Shown here in pieces: positions 26,198 through 34,814 of a stretch of 56,968 bases of DNA. The stretch covers positions 1-56,968 of the forward strand of contig JAGWMQ010000008.1 of assembly GCA_028873125.1 (NCBI GenBank). Reading direction: 5' to 3'. The notes beneath the pieces were generated by a model that did not search any database, was not told where the DNA came from, and was given only the letters and a program-made list of their open reading frames with translations. The translations under genes and the position numbers were made by a program. The DNA comes from Verrucomicrobiota bacterium (GTDB lineage: Bacteria; Verrucomicrobiota; Verrucomicrobiia; Limisphaerales; UBA11358). Every line of letters starts with the position of its first letter. The stretch's first letter is position 1.

Positions 26198-27213
26198 CTC
26201 ATCCGGTCCATCTTCACCTTGCCGCGGAAGATCCAATAGATGCTGATGGTGTAGGCAATCACCACCGGCACACCGATGCCGGCGATGGCCAGCATGATGC
26301 CGAGCGTCTTCTGCGAAGACGCGGCATTGTAAATGGTCAGGCTGTTCCGCGGGTCCGGCTGGCTGAACACCAGGTTCGGATACTGGTCAATGCCAAAGAG
26401 CGCCATCAGCGTGAGCATGGTCGCGCAGGAGGACAGAAAGGCCCGCCAGTCGCGGCCGTGGTAAAACTCGCGCGGGATGTTGGCGATGGCCAGCATGTTC
26501 GCCAGCGCGAGGCTGAAGAGCCACGGATTTTCCCGCACCCGCGCGGCCATGTGCGGCACATAGAGCAGCGTCGCCATGGTGGTGATGGCCGCGCAAATCA
26601 CGAAGAAAATGATGCTGTTCATCGCCCAGCCGCGCAGTTTATCGTGCAGCGCGCCCTCGGTTTTCATCAGGCCGTATATGGCGCCGTGCATCATGAACAG
26701 CGCCACGGTGGCGACCCCCAGCAGGAGCGGAAAGGGCCGAAGCAGACCCAAAAAAGTCCCGGCGAATTCGCCTTTCGCATCAATGGGAACGCCCCAGGCG
26801 ATGTTGCCCATCGCCACCCCGATAAGCAGCGCCGACACCAGGCTGCCGGCGGAAAAACCGATGTCCCACATCTGCCGCCACCAGCGCATCGGCTGCTTGC
26901 TGCGGAATTCAATGGCCACGGCGCGGAAGATCAGCGCGAACAGCAACAGGATGAAGGCCAGGTAAAAACCGGAGAAGACCGTGGCATACACGTCCGGGAA
27001 CGCCGCGAACAGCGCACCGCCGCCGGTGACCAGCCAGACTTCGTTGCCGTCCCAGACCGGTCCGATGGCGTTCATCAGGATGCGGCGCTCGATGTCGTCC
27101 CGGGTGAACAGGTGCAGCGCGCCGATGCCCAGGTCGAAGCCGTCGAGCATGGCGTAGCCGGTGAAGAGCACGCCGACCAGGATGAACCAGACGGTGTTCA
27201 AATCGTAATTCAT
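26191..27213 (-). CDS. cydB: Cytochrome bd oxidase subunit II
   Basis: A 340-residue polytopic membrane protein. Family features: MNYDLNTVWFILVGVLFTGYAMLDGFDLGIGAL, RRILMNAIGPVWDGNEVWLVTGGGALFAAFPDVYATVFSGFYLA and the later MMHGAIYGLMKTEG. With CydA it forms the quinol oxidase that reduces oxygen without proton pumping and works at low oxygen. The ATG at 27213 (MNYDL) is used; the extension to 27270 runs into repeat DNA. It follows cydA by 109 bases that hold an octamer repeat. Confidence 0.95.
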   Translation of the reverse strand: MNYDLNTVWFILVGVLFTGYAMLDGFDLGIGALHLFTRDDIERRILMNAIGPVWDGNEVWLVTGGGALFAAFPDVYATVFSGFYLAFILLLFALIFRAVAIEFRSKQPMRWWRQMWDIGFSAGSLVSALLIGVAMGNIAWGVPIDAKGEFAGTFLGLLRPFPLLLGVATVALFMMHGAIYGLMKTEGALHDKLRGWAMNSIIFFVICAAITTMATLLYVPHMAARVRENPWLFSLALANMLAIANIPREFYHGRDWRAFLSSCATMLTLMALFGIDQYPNLVFSQPDPRNSLTIYNAASSQKTLGIMLAIAGIGVPVVIAYTISIYWIFRGKVKMDRMSY

Positions 27214-27221
27214 GGCGTAGT

Positions 27222-27303
27222 GCGTTGAAGCGTTGAAGTGTTTAAGCGAAACGGCAGTTCCCGTTGCCATGCTTCAACGCTTAAACGCTTTAACGTTTCA
27301 ACG
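27222..27303. repeat. Octamer direct and inverted repeats between cydA and cydB
   Basis: GCGTTGAA, GCGTTGAA, GTGTTTAA, GCGAAACG (27222-27253) face inverted units CTTCAACG, CTTAAACG, CTTTAACG, TTTCAACG (27272-27303). The arms can pair around a short loop. No coding role. Confidence 0.7.
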
Positions 27304-27322
27304 GGCATGTTTTCATTCGCGC

Positions 27323-28687
27323 TCATTTGGATTTGGTGGGCAAAGCCAGTTTGCCGGACGGAATCAAGTCCTGTTCATCCGGGCCGCGCTGGATTTTGTC
27401 GTTGAGCAGATAAATGAAAACCGCGAACAGCAGAAAATAGAGCACCGTAAACAGGATCAGCGACGCCAGCACAACGTTCGCCTTCACCACGGCGGACAAG
27501 CCGTCCGGCGTCCGCAACTCGTGCCAGACGATCCACGGTTGCCGGCCCACCTCCGCCGCGAACCAGCCGAGTTGATTGGCGATTTCCGGCCCGAGCACCG
27601 AGAATACCAGGATCCACAGTAGCCAGCGCCGTTCGTGCAGCGAGCCGTGGCGGAAATAAAAGAATCCCAGCGCCGCAATCGCAATCATCGCGAAGCCGAT
27701 CCCCACCATGCCGTGGAAAAACAAAAACGACGCCTCCACCGGCGGCCGGTCCTGCGGCGGAATCGCGTCCAGGCCGGTGACTGTCGTGTGGGTGTCGAAA
27801 TTCACCAGCCAGCTCAACAGCCCCGGCCATTGCAGGCCGACCACCTTTTGATCCGTTTCGTCCACGTAGCCCACGAGCGTGAGCGGCGCGTTGGAGGTCG
27901 TCTGGTAAAGCCCCTCGAACGCCGCCAGCTTGGCCGGCTGGTAGTTCGCCACCTCGCGCGCGCTGCTGTCGCCGCTCACCAGTTGGAGCAGGGAGGCGAT
28001 CAGCCCGACGGTCAGGCCAACCCGCAGCGACGCCCGCGCGAAGTCGTTGAACTTGTTTTTCAGCAGATACCATGCGCTGACGCTCACGACCAGGAAGGCG
28101 CCCGCCTGCCACGCGCCGCAGAGTGTGTGAAACAGGCGGTCCATCGAGGACGGGCTGAACACCATCGCCCAAAAATCCGCGATCTCCGCGCGCGGCACGC
28201 CATCACGGGTCACGATGTGGTAGCCCGCCGGCGTTTGCATCCAGGAATTCGCCACCGTGATCCACACCGCGCTGAAGTGCGCGCCCAGGCAGACCATGCA
28301 CGTCGAGAAGAAGTGGAGTTTGCGGCTGACCTTGTCCCAGCCAAACAGCAGCACCGCCAGAAAACCGGATTCGAGAAAGAAGGCGAAAATGCCTTCCGCG
28401 GCCAGCGCGCTGCCGAACACGTCGCCGACAAAGCGCGAATAGGCCGCCCAGTTGGTCCCAAACTCGAATTCCATCACGATGCCCGTGGCCACGCCTAGGG
28501 CGAAGGTCAGCGCGAAGACCTTCGTCCAGAACCGCGCCATCTGATGATAGACCGGATTTTGGGTCTTGAGCCAGAGCGCCTCCATGATGACCAGCATGAC
28601 GCCCAGCCCGATGCTCAGCGGCGGATAGAGATAGTGAAAGCCGATGGTCAGACCGAATTGGATGCGGGACAACGTGAGAACATCCAT
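27323..28687 (-). CDS. cydA: Cytochrome bd oxidase subunit I
   Basis: A 454-residue membrane protein carrying the three hemes. [29 protein letters not shown] holds the axial histidine for heme d/b595; [49 protein letters not shown] and [32 protein letters not shown] are nearly family-consensus; GLQWP and [13 protein letters not shown] and [23 protein letters not shown] follow. The Q loop is short, as in the CIO-like branch. First gene of the cydAB unit, divergent from purD. Confidence 0.96.
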   Translation of the reverse strand: MDVLTLSRIQFGLTIGFHYLYPPLSIGLGVMLVIMEALWLKTQNPVYHQMARFWTKVFALTFALGVATGIVMEFEFGTNWAAYSRFVGDVFGSALAAEGIFAFFLESGFLAVLLFGWDKVSRKLHFFSTCMVCLGAHFSAVWITVANSWMQTPAGYHIVTRDGVPRAEIADFWAMVFSPSSMDRLFHTLCGAWQAGAFLVVSVSAWYLLKNKFNDFARASLRVGLTVGLIASLLQLVSGDSSAREVANYQPAKLAAFEGLYQTTSNAPLTLVGYVDETDQKVVGLQWPGLLSWLVNFDTHTTVTGLDAIPPQDRPPVEASFLFFHGMVGIGFAMIAIAALGFFYFRHGSLHERRWLLWILVFSVLGPEIANQLGWFAAEVGRQPWIVWHELRTPDGLSAVVKANVVLASLILFTVLYFLLFAVFIYLLNDKIQRGPDEQDLIPSGKLALPTKSK

Positions 28688-28761
28688 ACGCCGCGAGCTT
28701 GCGCCCGCCGAAAAAGGCTGTCAACCGCCATTTTTTATTTTAATTTGCCTCCACCATTTTC

Positions 28762-30108
28762 ATGAAAATTCTGGTCATTGGATCGGGTGGACGTGAACAC
28801 GCGCTGGTCTGGAAACTGGCGCAATCGCCCCACGCCACGGCGATTTGGTGCGCGCCGGGCAACGCCGGCATCGCCCGGGAACGGCTCGCGAAAAATTCTT
28901 CGCCGGTCGAATGCGTGTCAATCGGCGCGGAGGATTTGCCGAATCTCCTCGCGTTTGCGCAGAAAAAAAAAATCGAACTCACCGTGGTCGGGCCGGACAA
29001 TCCGCTGGCGCTGGGCGTCGTGGACTTGTTCCAGAAAAACGGCCTGCGGATCTGGGGGCCAAATCAAAAAGCCGCGCAATTTGAATCCTCAAAAGTCTTT
29101 GCCCAGCGGTTCATGGAGAAATACGGCATCCCGACCGCGCGCGCCGGAACCTTTGCGGATCCGGCGACGGCGAAAAAATTCGCCGAAACGCTGGGCGGCA
29201 AATGCGCGGTGAAGGCCGACGGCCTTGCGCTCGGCAAAGGCGTTTTGATTTGTTCCAACGTGGCCGAAGCAAACAAGGCGATTGATGAAATCCTTGTCAA
29301 CCACGCCTTCGGTGCGGCGGGCGCGAGGATCGTCCTCCAGGAATTTCTCGAGGGTCTGGAGATTTCGCTGCACGCGCTGTGCGACGGCCGGACGGCGAGA
29401 CTGTTTCCGACTTCGCAGGACCACAAGCGCGCGGACGATGGCGACCGGGGCTTGAACACCGGCGGCATGGGCGCCTATTCGCCGACGCCGTTCTTGAGCG
29501 ACGCCGAACTCCGGAAGGCCGGCGAAGCGATCTTGAATCCGTGGCTGCGGGGCTGCGCGGAGGAGAGAATTGATTTTCACGGGATTCTGTATCCCGGCGT
29601 CATGCTCACCGAAAGCGGCCCCAAGGTTTTGGAATTCAACGCGCGCTTCGGCGACCCGGAAACGCAGGTCTATCTCACCCGGCTGGAAACCGATCTGGTC
29701 GAATTGCTTGACGCCAGCGTGAATGGCACGCTCGACAAAATCGAGTTGGCATGGAGTCCGCAGGCGGGCGTCTGCGTGGTGATGGCCAGCGGCGGTTATC
29801 CGGGGAATTACGCAAAAGGCATGGTCATCACCGGCCTGGACGCCTCCGGCGCGCTGCCGAACACGAAAGTCTTCCACGCCGGCACGGCCTTGAAAGACGG
29901 GCAAATCGTCACCAACGGCGGGCGCGTGATGGGCGTAACGGCGCTGGGCAGGGATTTGAAAGGCGCGCAAGCCGCCGCCTACGCCGCCGTGGAGAAAATT
30001 CATTTTGACGGCGCGCATTTCCGCCGCGACATCGGGGCGAAGGGGAGCGCGCGCGTCCCGCGTGCAGATTCGGGCGTCGCGCCCGAATCATTCCGGTTTC
30101 ATCCGTGA
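28762..30108 (+). CDS. purD: Phosphoribosylamine-glycine ligase with altered C-terminus
   Basis: A 448-residue PurD, the ATP-grasp enzyme that makes glycinamide ribonucleotide. MKILVIGSGGREHALVWKLAQSP, VVGPDNPLALGVVD, GNPPFG-equivalent ATP-grasp blocks (CAVKADGLALGKGVLIC, RIVLQEFLEGLEISLHALCDG), DHKRADDGDRGLNTGGMGAYSPTP, GILYPGVMLTESGPKVLEFNARFGDPETQ and VCVVMASGGYPGNYAKG are complete. The normal end (KIHFDGAHFRRDI) is reached at about residue 425; the final 21 residues (GSARVPRADSGVAPES...) are translated from a palindromic repeat element. A diverged copy of the normal end lies downstream. Confidence 0.95.
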   Translation: MKILVIGSGGREHALVWKLAQSPHATAIWCAPGNAGIARERLAKNSSPVECVSIGAEDLPNLLAFAQKKKIELTVVGPDNPLALGVVDLFQKNGLRIWGPNQKAAQFESSKVFAQRFMEKYGIPTARAGTFADPATAKKFAETLGGKCAVKADGLALGKGVLICSNVAEANKAIDEILVNHAFGAAGARIVLQEFLEGLEISLHALCDGRTARLFPTSQDHKRADDGDRGLNTGGMGAYSPTPFLSDAELRKAGEAILNPWLRGCAEERIDFHGILYPGVMLTESGPKVLEFNARFGDPETQVYLTRLETDLVELLDASVNGTLDKIELAWSPQAGVCVVMASGGYPGNYAKGMVITGLDASGALPNTKVFHAGTALKDGQIVTNGGRVMGVTALGRDLKGAQAAAYAAVEKIHFDGAHFRRDIGAKGSARVPRADSGVAPESFRFHP

Positions 30109-30174
30109 AAACGGCGCGGAAAGAAAGTTCCCGGCGCGACGCCGGGAACGGCAACCGGGACGGTCGTGCTCCCC
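30042..30174. repeat. Palindromic mobile-type repeat element, copy 1 (in purD 3' end)
   Basis: About 133 bp. Terminal inverted repeats GGGGAGCGCGCGCGTCC (30042-30058) and its 14/17 complement at 30158-30174. Inside are two perfect 10-bp hairpins: GATTCGGGCG-TCG-CGCCCGAATC (30067-30089) and GTTCCCGGCG-CGA-CGCCGGGAAC (30127-30149). Copy 2 is in clpB. The first half is translated as the PurD tail. Confidence 0.85.
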
Positions 30175-30178
30175 GGGA

Positions 30179-30223
30179 AAAATCCATTTCGGTGGCGCGC
30201 ATTTCCACCGCGACATAGCGGCG
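30179..30223 (+). repeat. Diverged copy of the purD 3' coding end
   Basis: This 45-base stretch matches 29995-30039 at 38 of 45 positions and, in its own frame, reads KIHFGGAHFHRDIAA, then ETLRRS, like a natural PurD C-terminus. The palindromic element lies between the two copies. Confidence 0.75.
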
Positions 30224-30238
30224 GAAACGCTCAGGCGA

Positions 30239-31837
30239 TCATTGCTTCTTAAATAGCTTTTCAAGCTCGCCGGCATGGAGGAATGGTACTGGCCCACTGT
30301 TAGTCAAATGATCCAATGATACGCCAGTGCATGAATAGCTAAACGCTCCAATCCTGAACAGCGCATCATATAGGACATTTTGAATCGGTGACTTTTCAGC
30401 AATCAATGGTTCTGATTGGGTAAGGTCACTCACATTGCCGGTATGAAGCAATTGATAGCGTTGAAGCATGGCGGCAGTAAGTTCGGGAGCTTGCATCTCG
30501 CCAGGAGTGTGGAACTCCTTCTCGGCATTGGCGACATAAGGCTCTAATTCTGAAAGATCATTCGGCAATTGACCGCCATTGGCGAGAAGGTAATCATCTA
30601 AAGCAGAGCCAAGAAAGGCGGCAAATTCTTTCTTGGCGTCTGTGCGTAAGTTGCCCAAAACCCATTCAAAATCGTTCGTGGTTCCGTGCCACAGAGCAGG
30701 CGTATCCGCGTAATTTATCCAATCGCGGGCCGAGAGGAGCATAAGTTCTGGGATGTTTTCTGTCGGCGATTGTTTCAACCATTCTTTGACTTGGTTGATT
30801 CTAGCCACCGTCTCGGCCAGTTCGGAATCGTCCAAGGCTTTTTCTCTTTCAGCAGCACTTTCTTCCAATTGCGACACCTCGCCGCGCAATTTCAGAAGTG
30901 CGGCCTCGTTCTGATCGGCTTGCAGTTGCGTGTTTTCAGTTTCCAATTCCGCCAACCGGTTGGTCGCGTCATTGCGCTCGCGCTGCAACTGCCAGATTCG
31001 GTCGGCCGGCGGCGCTTGCTGTTGCTGGAGCGTTTGGTTTTTCTCGCGCAGTTGCGCGGCTTGATGCGCTTCATAGGCTCCGGTTCCCACGGCGGCGACG
31101 AGCGCCGCCCCGATGATGGCTTTTTGCAGTTCGGTCATGGCAATGGTTTTGGTTGCGGCAATTGCGGTTGAGGTTGAAATGGTTGTCCCTGCAAGAGCGG
31201 CGGCGGTGGAAATGGCGGTGGCCAACCCCGCCGGCGCGGATTGCACGGCGTTAGCCGAAATCAAAACCGCCAGTCCGCCCGCGCCGATGGTTATGTTCCG
31301 TTTCGAGAAAAATTCGCGCAGACGCTCCAGGGCGCGGCTGACGCGCTTTTGCGCGGCATCTTCGCTCGCGCCCGGCGCCTCGCCGACTTCGCGCAGGCTT
31401 TTGTTTTCAAAATAACGCAGCAGAATGGCCGCGCGGTCGGTTTCGTCGAGCGCAGCCAGGGCGTCGTCCAGGAGCGGCTCAATTTGCGTCCAGTCGTTTG
31501 CGGTGGCGTTCATGCTGCTCATTTCCACGGCGATTTGCTCGCGCAACCGGCGGCGCGATTCCTTGCGGATGGCGTCTATCGCGGTCCGGCGCGTGACGGC
31601 GTAAAGCCACGCCGTCAAAATGGTATCCGACTTCAGCCTGCCGGCATGGCGCGCCAGGTCGGTAAAGACAGATTGCGCGATTTCCTCGGCCAGGGGCGGC
31701 GAGCGGACCTGGCGCAGCGCGGCGGAATAGACCAGGTTCAGATGCCGCCGGACAATTTCGCCGAAGGCGTCCTGCGCATTTTCCCGCGCGAACCTCGCCA
31801 GCAAATCCAGGTCGCTCGCCGTCATGTTCATAAGCAT
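30239..31837 (-). CDS. ECF-type sigma factor with long membrane/coiled-coil extension
   Basis: About 532 residues. Residues 3-190 are an ECF sigma-70 factor: region 2 (ARFARENAQDAFGEIVRRHLNLVYSAALRQVRS...LAEEIAQSVFTDLARHAG, TAWLYAVTRRTAIDAIRKE) and region 4 (LDETDRAAILLRYFENKSLREVGEAPGASEDAAQKRVSRALERLREFF). Then come hydrophobic segments at about 195-265 (IGAGGLAVLISANAV, KAIIGAALVAAVGTGAYEAH), a coiled coil (EKNQTLQQQQ...LAELETENTQLQADQNEAALLKLRGEVSQLEE) and a C-terminal domain of about 200 residues that I do not recognise. The extension is long for an ECF factor. Start at 31837 (MLMNMTASDLD) is the best of several. Confidence 0.8.
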   Translation of the reverse strand: MLMNMTASDLDLLARFARENAQDAFGEIVRRHLNLVYSAALRQVRSPPLAEEIAQSVFTDLARHAGRLKSDTILTAWLYAVTRRTAIDAIRKESRRRLREQIAVEMSSMNATANDWTQIEPLLDDALAALDETDRAAILLRYFENKSLREVGEAPGASEDAAQKRVSRALERLREFFSKRNITIGAGGLAVLISANAVQSAPAGLATAISTAAALAGTTISTSTAIAATKTIAMTELQKAIIGAALVAAVGTGAYEAHQAAQLREKNQTLQQQQAPPADRIWQLQRERNDATNRLAELETENTQLQADQNEAALLKLRGEVSQLEESAAEREKALDDSELAETVARINQVKEWLKQSPTENIPELMLLSARDWINYADTPALWHGTTNDFEWVLGNLRTDAKKEFAAFLGSALDDYLLANGGQLPNDLSELEPYVANAEKEFHTPGEMQAPELTAAMLQRYQLLHTGNVSDLTQSEPLIAEKSPIQNVLYDALFRIGAFSYSCTGVSLDHLTNSGPVPFLHAGELEKLFKKQ

Positions 31838-32039
31838 ATCGCCGCCGCCGGCGGAAATCCGACAGAAAATTTGCGGTTTTCGATTTGTCATTGGCGCGCC
31901 TAAGGACAGTGAAACCATCCGCAAATCGAGAATTCAAAATCGTCCAGGCGACGATTCAGTTTCCGGCGATTGAAATAAACAGTTGAACCCGGCGGAAAAC
32001 CGAATATGTATTGCGCAGAAATGACACGGGCGAACCAAA

Positions 32040-33320
32040 GTGAAACCGACTGACCTGCGGGGCATCCTGCAATACATTCCGCAGTTCCGCGACAGGACGT
32101 TCATTCTGGCGGTGGACGGCGCCATCGTCACGGACGAGAATTTCGCCACGCTGCTGCTGGACGTGGCGGTTCTGCGCTCGCTGAACATCCGCGTCGTGCT
32201 CGTTCACGGCGCTTCGGCGCAAATCCGCGCGCTGGCCGAGGAGAAAAACGTCACCCCCTCCGATCTCGCCGGCTCGGGCGTCACGGACGCGGACACGCTC
32301 AAGCTGGCCCTGACCGCCGCCAACCGGCTCACGCACGAAATCCTGGAGGGGCTTTCGGCCAACGACCTGCGCGCCGCCAGCACCAACGTCATCATCGCCC
32401 ATCCGATGGGCATCATCCAGGGCGTGGACCATCTCTTCACCGGCAAGGTCGAGCGCGTGGACACCGAACTGCTCCAGACGCTGTTGACACAGGGCATCAT
32501 CCCCGTCATCCCGCCGCTGGGTTTTGACGGCGACGGCCGAACGTATCGCGTCAATTCCGACGGCGTGGCCCTGGCGGTCGCCGAGGCGCTCAAGGCGATC
32601 AAGCTCATTTTCATCACGTCCGGCGACGGGTTGATCCACAACGGCCGGCTCATCAGGCAGATGTTGGTGGTGGAACTGGAAAAATTGTTGCAGCAAAACG
32701 GCGCCGGGTTCGCCCCGGAACTGTTGTCGAAGGCGCAGCACGCCGCCGCCGCGTGCAAGGCCGGCATCCCGCGCGTCCACGTCATCAACGGCCGCGTGGA
32801 CGAGGGCCTGCTGGCCGAGGTGTTTTCCAACGACGGCATCGGCACCTTGATCTACGCGAACGAATACCAGCAAATCCGGCCGGCGCGTAAGAAGGACGTG
32901 CGGGCGATTCAACTGCTGACGAAGGCGTCCGTGGAATCCGACGAATTGATCAAGCGCAGCCGGGCGGCAATCGAAAAGAACCTTGGCGACTATTTCATCT
33001 TTGAAATTGACAAAAATCCCGTGGCCTGTGTCGCGCTGCACGTTTATCCTGAACAGAAAAAGGGCGAACTGGCCTGCCTTTACGTGAGCGCCTCGCATGA
33101 AAACCAGGGCATCGGGCGCAAGCTGATTCAATTCGTCGAAAACTAGGCCAGAGAGATGGGCCTGGGCGAGCTTCTGGCGCTCTCGACGCAGGCCTTCACC
33201 TACTTTCAATCCAAGGGCGGCTTCGTGGAGGGCACGCCCGACGATTTGCCGCCCGCGCGCCGCGAGAAGTACGAGCAGAGCGGCAGACATTCCAAGGTGT
33301 TGGTGAAGAAACTGAAATAA
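32040..33320 (+). pseudogene. argA: N-acetylglutamate synthase with in-frame TAG
   Basis: An ArgA-type enzyme: residues 1-290 an amino-acid-kinase-like domain (IPQFRDRTFILAVDGAIV, LVHGASAQIRAL, GIIPVIPPLGFDGDGRTYRVNSDGVALAVAEALKAIKLIFIT) and residues 290-427 a GNAT domain (ELACLYVSASHENQGIGRKLIQF). GTG start at 32040. TAG at 33144-33146 interrupts the GNAT domain after FVEN; the same frame then reads AREMGLGELLALSTQAFTYF, then QSKGGFVEGTPDDLPPARR, to TAA 33320, a normal ArgA end. It catalyses the first step of arginine synthesis if whole. Whether readthrough, mutation or sequencing error applies is open. Confidence 0.8.
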
Positions 33321-33329
33321 GGTTGCGCT

Positions 33330-33572
33330 ATACCAACGGTTTTCATTCAGAACGGTTATCGTGTCAGTTTCTATAGTTACGATTTGGCCGAACGGATGCA
33401 CGTTCATATTTTCAAAGGCGGCCACGAAAGCAAAATCTGGCTGGATGATCTGGCGTTGGCTTTCAACCGCGGATTCAAGCCGCACGAAGTCGCCGAAATC
33501 AGGCGAATGGTTTCAGAACGACGCGCGGAAATTGTTGAGCGATGGCTTGAACACGGGCGCAATGAGAACTAG
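33330..33572 (+). CDS. DUF4160 family protein, start codon changed to ATA
   Basis: Reads (I)PTVFIQNGYRVSFYSYDLAERMHVHIFKGGHESKIWLDDLALAFNRGF...HEVAEIRRMVSERRAEIVERW, matching the DUF4160 layout (PTV.....Y...FYS.....HVHV......A..WL). The first codon where the family has Met is ATA (33330-33332); the upstream in-frame codons reach a stop without an ATG. Translation may start at TTG 33384 or not at all. DUF4160 genes commonly pair with DUF2442, as here, and are proposed toxin-antitoxin-like modules. Confidence 0.65.
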   Translation: MPTVFIQNGYRVSFYSYDLAERMHVHIFKGGHESKIWLDDLALAFNRGFKPHEVAEIRRMVSERRAEIVERWLEHGRNEN

Positions 33573-33585
33573 AATTCTTTTGTAG

Positions 33586-33912
33586 ATGCAAATGCCGCCA
33601 GCCATTACGAACGTGGTTGTGAACGACGAACTGCTCGGTTTCCATTTGGAAGACGGACGGTTTATCAGCGTGCCTGTCGCATTTTACCCGACGCTCGCGC
33701 TGGCCACGCCGGAAGAACGCGGTCGGTTTGAGATTAACGGTTCGTCCGTCTATTGGCCGGAACTGGACGCCGACATTGGAGTCGAAGGCTTGCTCGCCGG
33801 AGTGCGCGAGCATCATTATTATGCGCGCAAAGCGGTGGAACGCGCTGTGCGCATGGGACGGCTGCCCAAAACAGCTTTGGAAAAATTTCCCAGCAAACTG
33901 GAACCAGCTTGA
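33586..33912 (+). CDS. DUF2442 family protein
   Basis: A 108-residue protein: ITNVVVNDELLGFHLEDGRFISVPVAFYPTLALATPEERGRFEINGSSVYWPELDADIGVEGLLAG is the DUF2442 pattern (a small beta-rich domain with the WP.LD.D closing motif). It follows the DUF4160 gene by 13 bases. The pair sits between two copies of the argA 3' end, so it came in as an insertion. Biological role unproven; an antitoxin-like or regulatory role is a guess from the recurrent pairing. Confidence 0.8.
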   Translation: MQMPPAITNVVVNDELLGFHLEDGRFISVPVAFYPTLALATPEERGRFEINGSSVYWPELDADIGVEGLLAGVREHHYYARKAVERAVRMGRLPKTALEKFPSKLEPA

Positions 33913-33923
33913 TATTTGCCGGA

Positions 33924-34013
33924 GGCACGCCCGACAATTTGCCGCCCGCGCGCCGCGAGAAATACGAGCAGAACGGCAGACATTCCAAGGCGCTGGTCAA
34001 TAAATTGAAATGA
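33924..34013 (+). repeat. Second, diverged copy of the argA 3' end
   Basis: These 90 bases match 33231-33320 at 81 positions and read GTPDNLPPARREKYEQNGRHSK... to TGA 34011-34013. The transpeptidase start codon overlaps this stop as ATGA, so this copy appears to be the original gene end and the upstream one the incoming or duplicated version. Confidence 0.85.
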
Positions 34014-34561
34014 CCCTGTTGCCCATGACTGCTTCGTCCAATTTGCCGGCGGCTTTCCTCCGCGCCCGTGGAGTGCGCAACATGGAACCGACTGATTTTG
34101 CGCTGGTGGTCAGCATCGCCGGGCAACGCGTTTCACTTTTCGAGAAAAACCGCCTGGCAAAGGAATTTCCCTGCTCCACGTCGCGGTTCGGCGTCGGCCG
34201 GACGGAAGGTTCCAACTGCACGCCGCTGGGATTGCATCGCATCGCGGAAAAAATCGGCGCGGGCGCGCCGGCGGGAACGGTTTTTCAAGCGCGCCAAATC
34301 GTCGGGCACACGTCTCAGCCGCAGTTTGCGGACGCCAAGATCACCACGCGCATCCTGTGGCTGGAAGGGCTCGAACCCGGCTTCAACCGCGGTGGCAACG
34401 TGGATTCGCGAGCGCGCTACATCTACATCCACGGTACGGCGGACCAAACGTCCATCGGCCGGCCGGCGTCGTGCGGCTGCATTCACCTAGCCGACGCGGA
34501 CCTGGTTCCGCTGTTCGACAGACTGCCGGTGGGCACGCTGGTGTGGATTGCGGAACGTTGA
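34010..34561 (+). CDS. L,D-transpeptidase (YkuD domain)
   Basis: A 183-residue YkuD-family enzyme, which cross-links peptidoglycan at D-Ala/L-centre bonds or attaches proteins. DFALVVSIAGQRVSLFEKNRLAKEFPCSTS opens the domain; RYIYIHGTADQTSIGRPASCGCIHLADADLVPLFDRLPVGTLVWI has the histidine and the catalytic cysteine C157 in SCGCIHL. The start ATG at 34010 overlaps the stop of the argA 3' copy, suggesting an ancestral argA-ykuD operon. No signal peptide is evident, so export may rely on another start or anchor. Confidence 0.88.
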   Translation: MTLLPMTASSNLPAAFLRARGVRNMEPTDFALVVSIAGQRVSLFEKNRLAKEFPCSTSRFGVGRTEGSNCTPLGLHRIAEKIGAGAPAGTVFQARQIVGHTSQPQFADAKITTRILWLEGLEPGFNRGGNVDSRARYIYIHGTADQTSIGRPASCGCIHLADADLVPLFDRLPVGTLVWIAER

Positions 34562-34814
34562 GGGGTTGAAGCGCTCAGAACGTTTCTGAAAAATCTTCTT
34601 CCGTCGCAGCCGCCGGCGTGAGTCGGCTCAAACTTCATTGTCAAACCTGTGGGTCAGCCAGTGGCCAGGGCCGGCTCGCGCCGGCGGCTGCCATTTTTCG
34701 GACACGCTCTCAGGCGTTGAAGGGGGCTTCGGGCGCGGGAGATGCTTCCGTACTTTCACCCTGCGACGATTTTGACGGTTTGCGATTTGGGAAAATCTGG
34801 CCTAGGGTGCTCGA

